Source of the DNA: Streptomyces stelliscabiei
GTDB lineage: Bacteria; Actinomycetota; Actinomycetes; Streptomycetales; Streptomycetaceae
DNA length: 64,000 bases
NCBI RefSeq assembly: GCF_014873495.1
Contig: NZ_JADBGF010000001.1
Location: 4,712,001-4,776,000, forward strand
Direction: 5' to 3'
Shown here piece by piece: positions 34,670 to 42,549 of the stretch. The position numbers were made by a program, and so were the translations under genes. Below the pieces are notes generated by a model. That model was not told the origin of the DNA, ran no database searches, and saw only the letters and a program-made list of their open reading frames with translations. Within the stretch, counting starts at the first letter, position 1, and each line of letters starts with the position of its first letter.

Positions 34670-35183
34670 CGCTCACACCATCCGAACCGGCGGACACATC
34701 GCCGCACGCCCCTCAGGGGCCACGATCGTGGTCATCTGCTGCCTGGCCGACGCCACCGTCAACGACACCGTCGGCACCGGGATCACGGAACGTGATCCCC
34801 TTACAGGACAGCATGGTTGACGTACAGTCACCCCAACAAGCGCTTCGGGCATATTCCAGCGCGAAGGAGTACGCGTACGGCATACTGTGCGACGCTCATC
34901 GCGGCGAGTCGAACAGACCGGGGCCGCGAGACTTCGGCCCACTTCACGAGCGCCGCGCACCGCCGGATCCGGGGCCGCCACAGGGGCAACACCGACTCGG
35001 CTCGACCTCGGAACCACTCGCATCCACCAGAAGGTACCGGAGCGGGACTCCGACTCCAGGCCGTGACAAGTCACACTCAGGACACAACCCGGTATCAACG
35101 CTCGGTAATTCCGGTATGCCACGTTCCGCGACATTCGAGCGTTACGCCGCCACACCTTTACGCTCCGTGCCTGGTCAGCGCGA
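34670..35183. other. Intergenic region with a perfect palindrome
   Basis: Contains the presumed promoter of the leftward ATPase gene. At 34779-34799 GGGATCACG and CGTGATCCC form a perfect 9-bp inverted repeat with a GAA spacer. A degenerate regulon-like site, TTGACGTACAGTCAC, follows at 34817-34831. Base composition from 34830 to 35160 is less G+C-rich than the surroundings. No convincing gene. Confidence 0.5.
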
Positions 35184-36068
35184 TCAGCCCGCCTCGACCA
35201 ACAGTTCCCCCGCCAACAACTCCTCACTCTCCGTGATCGATCCGCCACGTTCCGCCCGTACCCACGCCCGCTTCAGACACAGGTGTACGTCGGCCTCCCA
35301 GGTGAACCCCATGCCGCCGTGCACCTGGAGACAGTCGCGCGCCCCGCGCACCGCGGCCTCGTCGGCCAGCAGGCGGGCCGCCGCGATGTCCACCGGATCA
35401 GCGGTCACGGCCGCCGCGTACACCGCCGCCCGCGCCACCTCCACCCGCACCAGCAGTTCGGCACAGAGATGCTTGACCGCCTGGAACGCCCCGACCGGTC
35501 GGCCGAACTGCTCGCGCGTCCGGGCGTGTTGCACCGCGGCCTCACAGGCCCGCACCGCCGTCCCCAACTGCTCGGCGGCGGTGAGCAGGACGAACAGATC
35601 ATCGGGGCGGGCGGCCGAACCGGCCCCGGGCACCCGGTGCAGCGGCGTCAGCGGGTCGACGGACCGCAGCTCCACGGCCTCCCCCGCCTCCCCCACGACC
35701 ACGTCGGCCTCCGCCAGCCACTCCACCAGCCCCCCGCCCCCGACGGCGGTGACGACGGCCTCCCCGGTCGCCGCCCCCGGCACCACCCCCGCCGCGAGAT
35801 GCGTGGCCACGAGCGGCCCCGGCAACAGGGCCCGCCCGGCCTCCTCGAACACCAACACGGCCTCCGGCAGCCCCAGCCCGACCCCGTCCCGCGCCTCCGG
35901 CAGCCGCAACGCGAAGAACCCGACCGCCCCCAGCTCCCGCCACAGCTCCCGGTCCAGCCGGGGCCGGTCGACGGCGGCCCGGAGCGCCTCCCGCCCGAAA
36001 CGTCGTGCCAGGAACTCCCGTACGCCGTCCCGCAACGCCTGCTGATCCTCAGTGAGTCGAAACCGCAT
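35184..36068 (-). CDS. Acyl-CoA dehydrogenase, short non-FERG subunit
   Basis: A 294-residue ACAD-related protein, well below the usual 380. Start is the ATG of MRFRLTEDQQALRDGVREFL. It keeps TREQFGRPVGAFQAVKH and GGMGFTWEADVHLCLKRAWV, but the FERG position reads LLTAAEQLGTAVRAC, so no catalytic Glu, and the beta domain is shortened. This is the beta-type chain of alpha2-beta2 ACADs. It directly follows the catalytic chain at 36186, so they should form one heteromeric enzyme. Confidence 0.87.
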   Translation of the reverse strand: MRFRLTEDQQALRDGVREFLARRFGREALRAAVDRPRLDRELWRELGAVGFFALRLPEARDGVGLGLPEAVLVFEEAGRALLPGPLVATHLAAGVVPGAATGEAVVTAVGGGGLVEWLAEADVVVGEAGEAVELRSVDPLTPLHRVPGAGSAARPDDLFVLLTAAEQLGTAVRACEAAVQHARTREQFGRPVGAFQAVKHLCAELLVRVEVARAAVYAAAVTADPVDIAAARLLADEAAVRGARDCLQVHGGMGFTWEADVHLCLKRAWVRAERGGSITESEELLAGELLVEAG

Positions 36069-36110
36069 CGCCGAGTGCCCCTCCTCAACCCCGAGTACGA
36101 CAGCGCGCCC

Positions 36111-36140
36111 TCCAGGGGCGCGGGAAACCGCGCGAGCGAC
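36111..36140. repeat. Copy of the streptomycete GGGGCGCGGGGAAC element
   Basis: AGGGGCGCGGGAAACCGCGC, a one-base variant of the core, lies in the 117-bp gap between the two acyl-CoA dehydrogenase genes. Confidence 0.6.
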
Positions 36141-36185
36141 CCCACGCGGCGGCGGACCCACCACACCCCCGCCCCCGTCGCCCCC

Positions 36186-37316
36186 TCACCCCTTGGGCAA
36201 CCCCAGAATCCGCTCCCCCACGATGTTCCGCTGGATCTCCGACGTCCCCGCCGCGATCGTGTACGACAGCGAAGCCAGCCGGTCGAGAACCCACGGCCGC
36301 CCCAGATCGACCGCCTCCGCCCCCAGCACCTCCCCCGCCGCGTCGAACAGCTCCTGCCGCGCGCGCGAGTACCTCAGCTTGAAGACCGAGCCCCCCACTC
36401 CCGGCACACCACCGCTCGCCTCCGCCGCGCTCACGTTCCACTGCGTGAGCCGCCACAGGGCCCGGAACTCCGCGTTCAGCCGCCCCAGCCTCCGCCGCAC
36501 CGAGGAGTCGTCCCAGCGCCCGTTCGCCCGCGCCTGGCGCGCGACCTCCCCCAACACCCGCCGACAGGCGACCACTTCGCCCACGAACGCCGTCCCGCGC
36601 TCGAACGACAGCGTCACCATCGTCACGCGCCACCCGTCGTTCTCCTCGCCCACCCGGTTGGCGACCGGCACCCGTACGTCGTCGAGGAAGACCTCGGCGA
36701 ACTCGGTGGAGCCGGCGAGCGTGCGCAGCGGCCGTACGGTCACGCCGGGCGCGTCCATGGGCATCGCCAGCCAGGTGATGCCCCGGTGCTTCGGCGCGTC
36801 CGGATCCGTGCGCACCAACAGCTCGCACCAGTCGGCGACTTCGGCGTGCGAGGTCCAGATCTTGGACCCGCTCACCACGTACGCGTCGCCGTCCCGACGC
36901 GCGCGGGTGCGCAACGACGCGAGGTCGGACCCGGCGTCCGGTTCGCTGAACCCCTGGCACCACACCTCCTCGCCGCGCAGGATCGGCGGGAGCCAGCGGG
37001 CCCGCTGGCCGGGGGTGCCCTCGGCGGCGATCGTGGGCCCCGCGTGCAGCAGCCCCACGAAGCCGGCGCCCACGTACGGGGCGCCCGCCCGCTCGGTCTC
37101 CTCCAGGAAGATCAGCCGCGTGGTCGGCGAGGCGTCCCAGTGGACGTCGGCGTACCCGGCGTCGTACAGCGTCCGCTGCCAGCCGAGATCGTAGGCGCGC
37201 CGTCCGGGCCAGTCGCCGGGCGACGGCTTCGGCGGCAGCGAGGGGAGCGTCTTCGCCAGCCACTCCCGCAGCCGCGCCCGGAACTCCTCCTGCGCCGGGC
37301 TGTACGCGAGGTCCAT
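36186..37316 (-). CDS. Acyl-CoA dehydrogenase, FERG-type catalytic subunit
   Basis: A 376-residue ACAD. Motifs: WCQGFSEPDAGSDLASLRTR, VSGSKIWTSHAEVADWCELL, and VTMVTLSFERGTAFVGEVVA, where the Glu of FERG is the likely base. The C-terminal MCAD position is TIAAGTSEIQRN (Ala, not Glu), so the base must be the FERG residue. The partner is the short chain at 35184. It is 11 bp downstream of the amidohydrolase gene and probably transcribed from the operator-bearing promoter at 38553. Confidence 0.9.
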   Translation of the reverse strand: MDLAYSPAQEEFRARLREWLAKTLPSLPPKPSPGDWPGRRAYDLGWQRTLYDAGYADVHWDASPTTRLIFLEETERAGAPYVGAGFVGLLHAGPTIAAEGTPGQRARWLPPILRGEEVWCQGFSEPDAGSDLASLRTRARRDGDAYVVSGSKIWTSHAEVADWCELLVRTDPDAPKHRGITWLAMPMDAPGVTVRPLRTLAGSTEFAEVFLDDVRVPVANRVGEENDGWRVTMVTLSFERGTAFVGEVVACRRVLGEVARQARANGRWDDSSVRRRLGRLNAEFRALWRLTQWNVSAAEASGGVPGVGGSVFKLRYSRARQELFDAAGEVLGAEAVDLGRPWVLDRLASLSYTIAAGTSEIQRNIVGERILGLPKG

Positions 37317-37327
37317 CGCCCGGGGCC

Positions 37328-38533
37328 CTACGTGCCGAGGTGGCGGTCGAGGTCCAGGCCGAGCATGCGGATCGCGTTGCCGCGCATGAGCTTGTAGACG
37401 GTCTCGTCGTCGAGGCCCTTCACATGGTCGAGGGCGACCTCCTTGGTGTGCGGGAAGGTCGAGTCGACGTGCGGGTAGTCGGTCTCGAAGGTCGCGTTGT
37501 CGCGACCGACCACGTCCAGCGAGGCGATCCCGTGCTTGTCGCGGAAGAAGCAGCAGAACATCTGCCGGTAGTAGTACGTCGACGGCGGCTCGGGGATCAG
37601 GTCGCGCACGCCGCCCCAGGCGCGGTGCTCCTCCCAGACGTCGTCGGCGCGTTCCAGGGCGTAGGGGATCCAGCCCATCTGGCCCTCGCTGTAGGCGAGT
37701 TTGAGGCGGGGGAACTTCACCAGGACCCCGCTGAAGAGGAAGTCCATCATCGAGGCCATCGCGTTGTTGAAGGAGAGCGAGGCCTGCACGGCGGGGGGTG
37801 CGTCGGGGGAGGCGGCCGGCATCTGGGAGCTGGAGCCGATGTGCATGTTGACGACCGTCCCGGTCTCCTGGCAGGCCGCGAAGAAGGGGTCCCAGTAGCC
37901 GGAGTGGATGGAGGGCAGGCCGAGGTAGGTCGGGATCTCCGAGAAGGTGACGGCCCGGACGCCCCGGGCGGCGTTGCGCTCGATCTCCTCGACGGCGAGG
38001 TCGATGTCCCACAGGGGGATCAGGCAGAGCGGGATGAGCCGGCCGCCGCTGTCGCCGCACCACTCCTCGACCATCCAGTCGTTGTACGCGCGCACGCAGG
38101 CCAGGGCGACCTCCTTGTCGTGCGCCTCGGCGAAGGTCTGGCCGCAGAAGCGCGGGAAGGTCGGGAAGCAGAGCGAGGCCTCGACGTGGTTGAGGTCCAT
38201 GTCCGCCAGCCGGGCCTTCGGGTCCCAGCAGCCGCGCCGCATCTCCTCGCGGGTGATGCCCTCCAGGGTCATCTCGTCCCGGTCGAAGCCGACGGCCGCG
38301 ATGTTCCGCTTGTACGGGAACTTCAGGTCCTCGTAGATCCACCAGTCCGTCGGCTGCCCCTCGGGGTCCATCGTGATCCGGTACTTGCCGGCGATGTACG
38401 CCAGCTCGCCGATCCCGGCGGTGAGGGGCTTCGGGCCCCGGTCGCGGTACTTCTCCGGCAGCCAGGTGTCGAAGAGGTGCGCGGGCTCGATCACATGGTC
38501 GTCGACGCTGATGATGCGGGGCAGTTCGGTCAT
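37328..38533 (-). CDS. Amidohydrolase family protein (ACMSD/decarboxylase-like)
   Basis: A 401-residue TIM-barrel metal enzyme of the amidohydrolase_2 group. The N-terminal metal motif is IISVDDHVIEP (DxH type), with MHIGSSSQMP for the central His and ATFETDYPHVDSTFPHTK for the C-terminal Asp. Members hydrolyse or decarboxylate aromatic or cyclic acids; some actinobacterial ones are linked to steroid-type degradation. It starts a leftward operon with both acyl-CoA dehydrogenase chains, and an operator lies 20 bp upstream of its ATG. Confidence 0.88.
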   Translation of the reverse strand: MTELPRIISVDDHVIEPAHLFDTWLPEKYRDRGPKPLTAGIGELAYIAGKYRITMDPEGQPTDWWIYEDLKFPYKRNIAAVGFDRDEMTLEGITREEMRRGCWDPKARLADMDLNHVEASLCFPTFPRFCGQTFAEAHDKEVALACVRAYNDWMVEEWCGDSGGRLIPLCLIPLWDIDLAVEEIERNAARGVRAVTFSEIPTYLGLPSIHSGYWDPFFAACQETGTVVNMHIGSSSQMPAASPDAPPAVQASLSFNNAMASMMDFLFSGVLVKFPRLKLAYSEGQMGWIPYALERADDVWEEHRAWGGVRDLIPEPPSTYYYRQMFCCFFRDKHGIASLDVVGRDNATFETDYPHVDSTFPHTKEVALDHVKGLDDETVYKLMRGNAIRMLGLDLDRHLGT

Positions 38534-38552
38534 GGATCCCCCACTCAGTTAT

Positions 38553-38652
38553 CTGATGGACCGTCAGATCCTTGTGAGCAGGTTAGTGGCACACCCCTGG
38601 ACCGACAAGCCGCCCCGGCCTACGCTCTGGCCACGATCTGACATACCGTCAG
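38553..38652. promoter_or_regulatory. Divergent region with two regulon operators
   Basis: CTGATGGACCGTCAG at 38553-38567 is just upstream of the amidohydrolase ATG. CTGACATACCGTCAG at 38638-38652 faces the CoA ligase gene. With 85 bp between centres, each promoter has its own site. Confidence 0.72.
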
Positions 38653-38672
38653 CCAGTGGCGAGTGAGCCGAA

Positions 38673-38758
38673 GGGGCGCGTCGGTGTCGCCCCGCGAGCG
38701 CGCGGAGGCCCGCAGGGTCGAGCACGGTCGCGGGGCTCGACACCGACGGGAGCGCCCC
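38673..38758 (+). ncRNA. Long imperfect hairpin in the leader of the CoA ligase gene
   Basis: CGTCGGTGTCG (38679-38689) pairs with CGACACCGACG (38738-38748), CCCCGCGA (38690-38697) with TCGCGGGG (38728-38735), and GGGGCG (38673-38678) with CGCCCC (38753-38758). That is about 25 bp of stem with two small bulges, placed between an operator and the GTG start at 38797. It may be an attenuator, an RNA stability element or a small RNA; the type is a best guess. Confidence 0.45.
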
Positions 38759-38796
38759 GGAGGCGAACCGAGCCTCAAAAGAAGGGGCCCCGCGCT

Positions 38797-40308
38797 GTGA
38801 ATGACACCGCCCACGCACTCGGCACGTCCCGCACCCTCTGGGAACTCCTCGACCGCCGCGCCGGCCTCACCCCCGACCGGCCCGTCCTCCTCCAGGACGA
38901 CCGCACCCTGAGCTTCGGCGAACTGCGCGCCCGCGCCGAGCGGGTGGCAGCCGGGCTGCACGACAGGGGCGTACGCCCCGGCACGGTCGTCGCCTGGCAG
39001 CTGCCCACCCGGATCGAGACGGTCCTGCTCTCCTTCGCCCTGGCCCGCCTCGGCGCCGTCCAGTCCCCGGTGATCCCCTTCTACCGCGACCGCGAGGTCG
39101 GCTTCGCACTGCGGGAGTCGAAGGCGGAGTTCTTCGCGGTGCCGGGCGAGTGGCGGGGCTTCGACCACACGGAGATGGCCCGGCGGCTGGCGGCGCGCGG
39201 CGTCTTCGAGGCGTACGACCGGCTCCCGGACGGCGATCCCTCGACGCTCCCGGCCCCGCCGGCCGACGGCACCTCCGTCCGCTGGATCTACTGGACCTCG
39301 GGCACCACCTCCGACCCCAAGGGCGTCCTCCACACCGACCGTTCGCTGATCGCGGGCGGCTCCTGTCTCGCCCACGCGCTACGGCTCACCTCGGACGACG
39401 TCGGCTCGATCGCCTTCCCGTACGCGCACATCGGCGGCCCCGACTACATGGTGATGCTGCTGCTGTACGGCTTTCCGGCGGTGCTGTTCGAGCACTTCGC
39501 GCTGCCGGCCGCACTGGAGGGCTACCGCGAGCACGGGGTGACGGTGGCGGGCGGGTCGACGGCGTTCTACTCCATGTTCCTGGCCGAGCAGCGCAAGCAG
39601 CCCGGTGTTCCCGTCATTCCCACCCTGCGGCTGCTGGCGGGCGGCGGGGCCCCGAAACCGCCCGAGGTCTACCACGCGGTCGTCCGGGAGATGGGCGTGC
39701 AGCTCACCCACGGATACGGCATGACGGAGGTCCCGATGATCACGATGGGGGCGCCGGACGACTCGGTGGAGAACCTGGCGACGACGGAGGGGCGGCCGCC
39801 GGCCGGAATGGAGATACGGATAGCGGCGGACGGCGAGGTGCGGCTGCGGGGGGAGGCCGTCTGCCGGGGCTATCTGGACCCCGCGCAGTCGGCGACGGCG
39901 TTCGACGCGGACGGGTTCTTCGTGACGGGCGACCTCGGACACCTGACCGACAGCGGCCATCTGGTGCTGACCGGGCGCCTCAAGGACGTCATCATCCGCA
40001 AGGGCGAGAACATCTCGGCGAAGGAGATCGAGGACCTGCTGCACCGCCACCCGGCGGTGCGGGACGTGGCGGTGATCGGTCTCCCCGACGCCGAACGCGG
40101 GGAACGGGTCTGCGCGGTCGTGGAACAGCCGCCGGCGGCGGAGGCGCTGACCCTGGAGGCGGTGACGTCGTACCTGCGCGCGGAAGGGCTGTCGGTCCAC
40201 AAGCTGCCGGAGCAGGTGGAGGTGGTGGACGCCCTTCCGCGCAACGAGACCCTGCGGAAGGTCCTCAAGTACAAGCTGCGCGAGCGTTACTCGGGCACGG
40301 TGAAGTAG
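38797..40308 (+). CDS. AMP-forming acyl-CoA ligase (cyclohexanecarboxylate-CoA ligase type)
   Basis: A 503-residue ANL enzyme. I chose the GTG of VNDTAHALGTSRTLWE because GAAGGGG lies nine bases upstream and earlier codons look non-coding. Motifs: phosphate loop YWTSGTTSDPKGVLHTDRSL, YGMTEVPMI, hinge TGDLGHLTDSGHL with RLKDVIIRKGENISAKEIED, and the C-terminal Lys region NETLRKVLKYKLRERY. The closest group I recognise is alicyclic acid (cyclohexanecarboxylate-like) ligases. Its 3' end overlaps the convergent EF-hand gene by 22 bp. One operator upstream. Confidence 0.88.
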   Translation: MNDTAHALGTSRTLWELLDRRAGLTPDRPVLLQDDRTLSFGELRARAERVAAGLHDRGVRPGTVVAWQLPTRIETVLLSFALARLGAVQSPVIPFYRDREVGFALRESKAEFFAVPGEWRGFDHTEMARRLAARGVFEAYDRLPDGDPSTLPAPPADGTSVRWIYWTSGTTSDPKGVLHTDRSLIAGGSCLAHALRLTSDDVGSIAFPYAHIGGPDYMVMLLLYGFPAVLFEHFALPAALEGYREHGVTVAGGSTAFYSMFLAEQRKQPGVPVIPTLRLLAGGGAPKPPEVYHAVVREMGVQLTHGYGMTEVPMITMGAPDDSVENLATTEGRPPAGMEIRIAADGEVRLRGEAVCRGYLDPAQSATAFDADGFFVTGDLGHLTDSGHLVLTGRLKDVIIRKGENISAKEIEDLLHRHPAVRDVAVIGLPDAERGERVCAVVEQPPAAEALTLEAVTSYLRAEGLSVHKLPEQVEVVDALPRNETLRKVLKYKLRERYSGTVK

Positions 40309-40799
40309 CGGGCGAAGGCGTTCACGACCTCCACCTCGTCCACCTTGCCGTCGGCGTCGGTGTCGAGCGTGGCGGCGGCGGCCGCGCAGACCTCCTCCGG
40401 CGCGCCGAGGGCCTTGAGGACCCGGGCGGTCTCCTCGACCGTGGCCTTCCCGTCCCCGTCGGCGTCCGCGACCGCCAGGGCCGCATGCAGGAAGGGGCGG
40501 GCGATCTCGGCGAATCGGTCGGGGTTGTCGCGCAGTCGCTTGACCGCGCCGTTCACGAACTCGTCCCGGGTGATGCGCTGGTCGCCGTCCCGGTCCGCTA
40601 TGCCGGCCATGCCCTGCCAGAAGGCCTCGGCACCGCCGTACAGGGCCTGGCCCTTGTCCGAACGCGCGGTGGTGCCGAACTCGTTGAGAACCGCCTTGCT
40701 CGCCGCGCTGAAGTCCTCGCGGTCGATCCAGCCGTTGCCGTCCTGGTCGAAGGTGGCGAACCGGGCGGCGATCCTGCGCTCGTACTCGCTGCTGACCAT
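40287..40799 (-). CDS. EF-hand calcium-binding protein (calerythrin-like)
   Basis: A 170-residue four-EF-hand protein. Loops: FDQDGNGWIDREDF, DRDGDQRITRDEF, DADGDGKATVEET and DTDADGKVDEVEV; all have acidic residues at positions 1, 3 and 5, and the third and fourth lack a clean Glu at position 12 in part. Calerythrin/CabB-type proteins are known in Streptomyces as soluble calcium buffers or sensors. It stands alone and its coding end overlaps the CoA ligase gene on the other strand. Confidence 0.92.
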   Translation of the reverse strand: MVSSEYERRIAARFATFDQDGNGWIDREDFSAASKAVLNEFGTTARSDKGQALYGGAEAFWQGMAGIADRDGDQRITRDEFVNGAVKRLRDNPDRFAEIARPFLHAALAVADADGDGKATVEETARVLKALGAPEEVCAAAAATLDTDADGKVDEVEVVNAFARYFTVPE

Positions 40800-40993
40800 G
40801 TCTCTCGGGGCCCGCCTTACGTCAAGTGGGGTGTTTCTCGGACGGAGCGTACGACGTCAGAGGCCCGGACGGAGCGGGAAAGCGTCGCTTGTACCAAGAC
40901 TGCGGGAATTCCGGGACAACCGTGTGGCCACCGGGACGCCACCGCGTGCGACAGCTCACACGTACGTACTGCTCATCGGGAGAGGTGCCGAGG

Positions 40994-41431
40994 TCAGGCC
41001 GACAGGGGGCCGGCCTCCTCCTCGGGCTCCGGCGCGACCGCCGAGGCGACGTCCGGGTGGACGTCGAAGAGACGGCGGACGCCGAGGGCGGCGAGCACGC
41101 GGTTGACATGCGCGCCGTGGGCCGGGCCGCCGCCCGCGTGGCCGTCGGCGGGGAGGATCAGCTTGAGCCGTCCCCGGCAGGAGCGCATGAGGCGGCGGGT
41201 GGCGATGAGGACCCCCACCCCGCTGGAGTCGCAGAAGACGACGTCGGAGAGGTCCAGGACGAGGCTTCGGCGGCCGTCGGCCACCGCCTCGTGCACCCGC
41301 TGGCGCAGCAGGGGCGAGGTGACCAGGTCCATCTCACCGGACACGTGCAGCACGACCCACCCGCCCCGCTCACCCGGCTCGCCCGGTACGCCCTGCCCGT
41401 CCTGATCGCCGTCGGTCACTTCGAACGTCAC
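40994..41431 (-). CDS. STAS-domain anti-anti-sigma factor
   Basis: A 145-residue protein. I chose the GTG of VTFEVTDGDQDGQG because GAGAGG lies eight bases upstream and the upstream open frame looks non-coding. The STAS fold spans about 20-120, with the phosphorylatable Ser in VVFCDSSGVGVLIATRRLM and VVLHVSGEMDLVTSPLLRQR before it. Long loops and a tail of acidic residues (EPEEEAG) are unusual. It should be the antagonist of an RsbW-like kinase; no kinase gene is adjacent. Confidence 0.84.
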   Translation of the reverse strand: MTFEVTDGDQDGQGVPGEPGERGGWVVLHVSGEMDLVTSPLLRQRVHEAVADGRRSLVLDLSDVVFCDSSGVGVLIATRRLMRSCRGRLKLILPADGHAGGGPAHGAHVNRVLAALGVRRLFDVHPDVASAVAPEPEEEAGPLSA

Positions 41432-41967
41432 CGCGATGCCTCTCAGTCGCCGAACCGGAAGCCACTGCACCGCTTCCTGCTTGCGCGGCTGCCCCGCCGT
41501 CGTTCCATGAAACACCCGCGGCCCGCCGAAAGAGCGGGGTAAGCGAGCCAATTCAGGGGCCTTTTCGGTGCGATTTCTATCGAGTACGGTCACATGTGAT
41601 CGACTATTGATCGCGAATGGATGTGAAGCGGTCCTGGCCGGTCGGATCCATGCAGATCCGGCCACACATGGGGTCGTACAAGCATACGAAAGGCGGGCGG
41701 ACGCCCACGTGGGCGGCATGGAAACGGCTTGCGCCGACGGTCATACCACCTCCGGCCCCACGAGGGGCGCACATTGCCATAAAGGGGCGTGCGTGGTCAG
41801 CGGTGCCGACTACATTCGGGACGGCAGTGCACGGAGGCTTGAAACGGTGCCGGAACCGGGCCGCTGCGACGCCGGACCGACGAGGGGGTCGGTGACGGGT
41901 CGACACGGGGTCCACGGTCCGGAGGTCATCAGGAACGGCGCAGGTACGAGCAGGGTGAGGGGGCCGT
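41432..41967. other. Divergent intergenic region, 536 bp
   Basis: Separates the STAS gene from the sigma-factor gene and must hold both promoters. It includes a lower G+C section at 41560-41660. Open frames on both strands have no family resemblance. No confident hexamers or operators were found. Confidence 0.4.
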
Positions 41968-42549
41968 ATGGCGACGAAGGACGCACCGCCCCGCTGGGAC
42001 CGCAGGATGCAGCAGCGGCTGGCGCGCGGCGAGGCGGCGGCGCTCGGTGAGCTGTACGACCGGTTCGCGTCCCTCGTGCACGGGCTCGCCCACCGCGTCC
42101 TCGGCGACGAGCGGGGCGCCGACGGCATCACCCGCGAGGTGTTCCTCCAGCTCTGGGAGAACCCCGAGGCGTACGACCCCAAGCACGGCCCCCTGCGTTC
42201 CTGGGTGGCGGCGCTGACCCACCGTCTGGCGGTGCAGCGGCTGCGCGCCACCGAGACCGCCGCGCTCGCCCGGGGCGGCGAGGGCACCGCGGAGGACCTG
42301 GAGCGCAAGGTGCGCCACGCGTCGGTCGCGGCCCGCGCCGACTACATAGTGCAGGCGATGCCCACATCGCTGCGGGCCGCCCTGGAGCTGGCGTACTTCC
42401 AGCGCCGCGACTACCGCCAGACCGCCACCGACCTCGGCGTCACCGAGGACGAGGCCCGCCGCCGCCTGCGCCTCGGCCTGCAGCTCCTGTCCACCGCCCA
42501 CGACACCCGCCCCTCCGGCACCCCGCCCGAACCCGGGGCCACGGCGTGA
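41968..42549 (+). CDS. ECF RNA polymerase sigma factor (SigK/SigJ-like), coupled to anti-sigma
   Basis: A 193-residue group IV sigma factor, start preceded by GGGTGAGGGGG. Region 2: LGELYDRFASLVHGLAHRVL, then GADGITREVFLQLWENPEAY. Region 4: MPTSLRAALELAYFQRRDYR, then ATDLGVTEDEARRRLRLGLQ. Its stop overlaps the GTG start of the anti-sigma gene (GTGA), so they are made together. The partner has a zinc-binding ZAS motif, which suggests release under thiol or oxidative stress. Confidence 0.9.
   Translation: MATKDAPPRWDRRMQQRLARGEAAALGELYDRFASLVHGLAHRVLGDERGADGITREVFLQLWENPEAYDPKHGPLRSWVAALTHRLAVQRLRATETAALARGGEGTAEDLERKVRHASVAARADYIVQAMPTSLRAALELAYFQRRDYRQTATDLGVTEDEARRRLRLGLQLLSTAHDTRPSGTPPEPGATA

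Noticed and set aside
34817..34831. TTGACGTACAGTCAC as a fourteenth regulon operator
   Set aside because: Three mismatches to the consensus and no acyl-CoA gene starts nearby; counted only as a degenerate look-alike.
513..40308. A complete cholesterol/steroid catabolic cluster
   Set aside because: KstD, KshAB, HsaA/C/D, Mce4 and Cyp125-like genes are missing in the window, and the operators are not KstR/KstR2 boxes. Only similarity of enzyme types is claimed.
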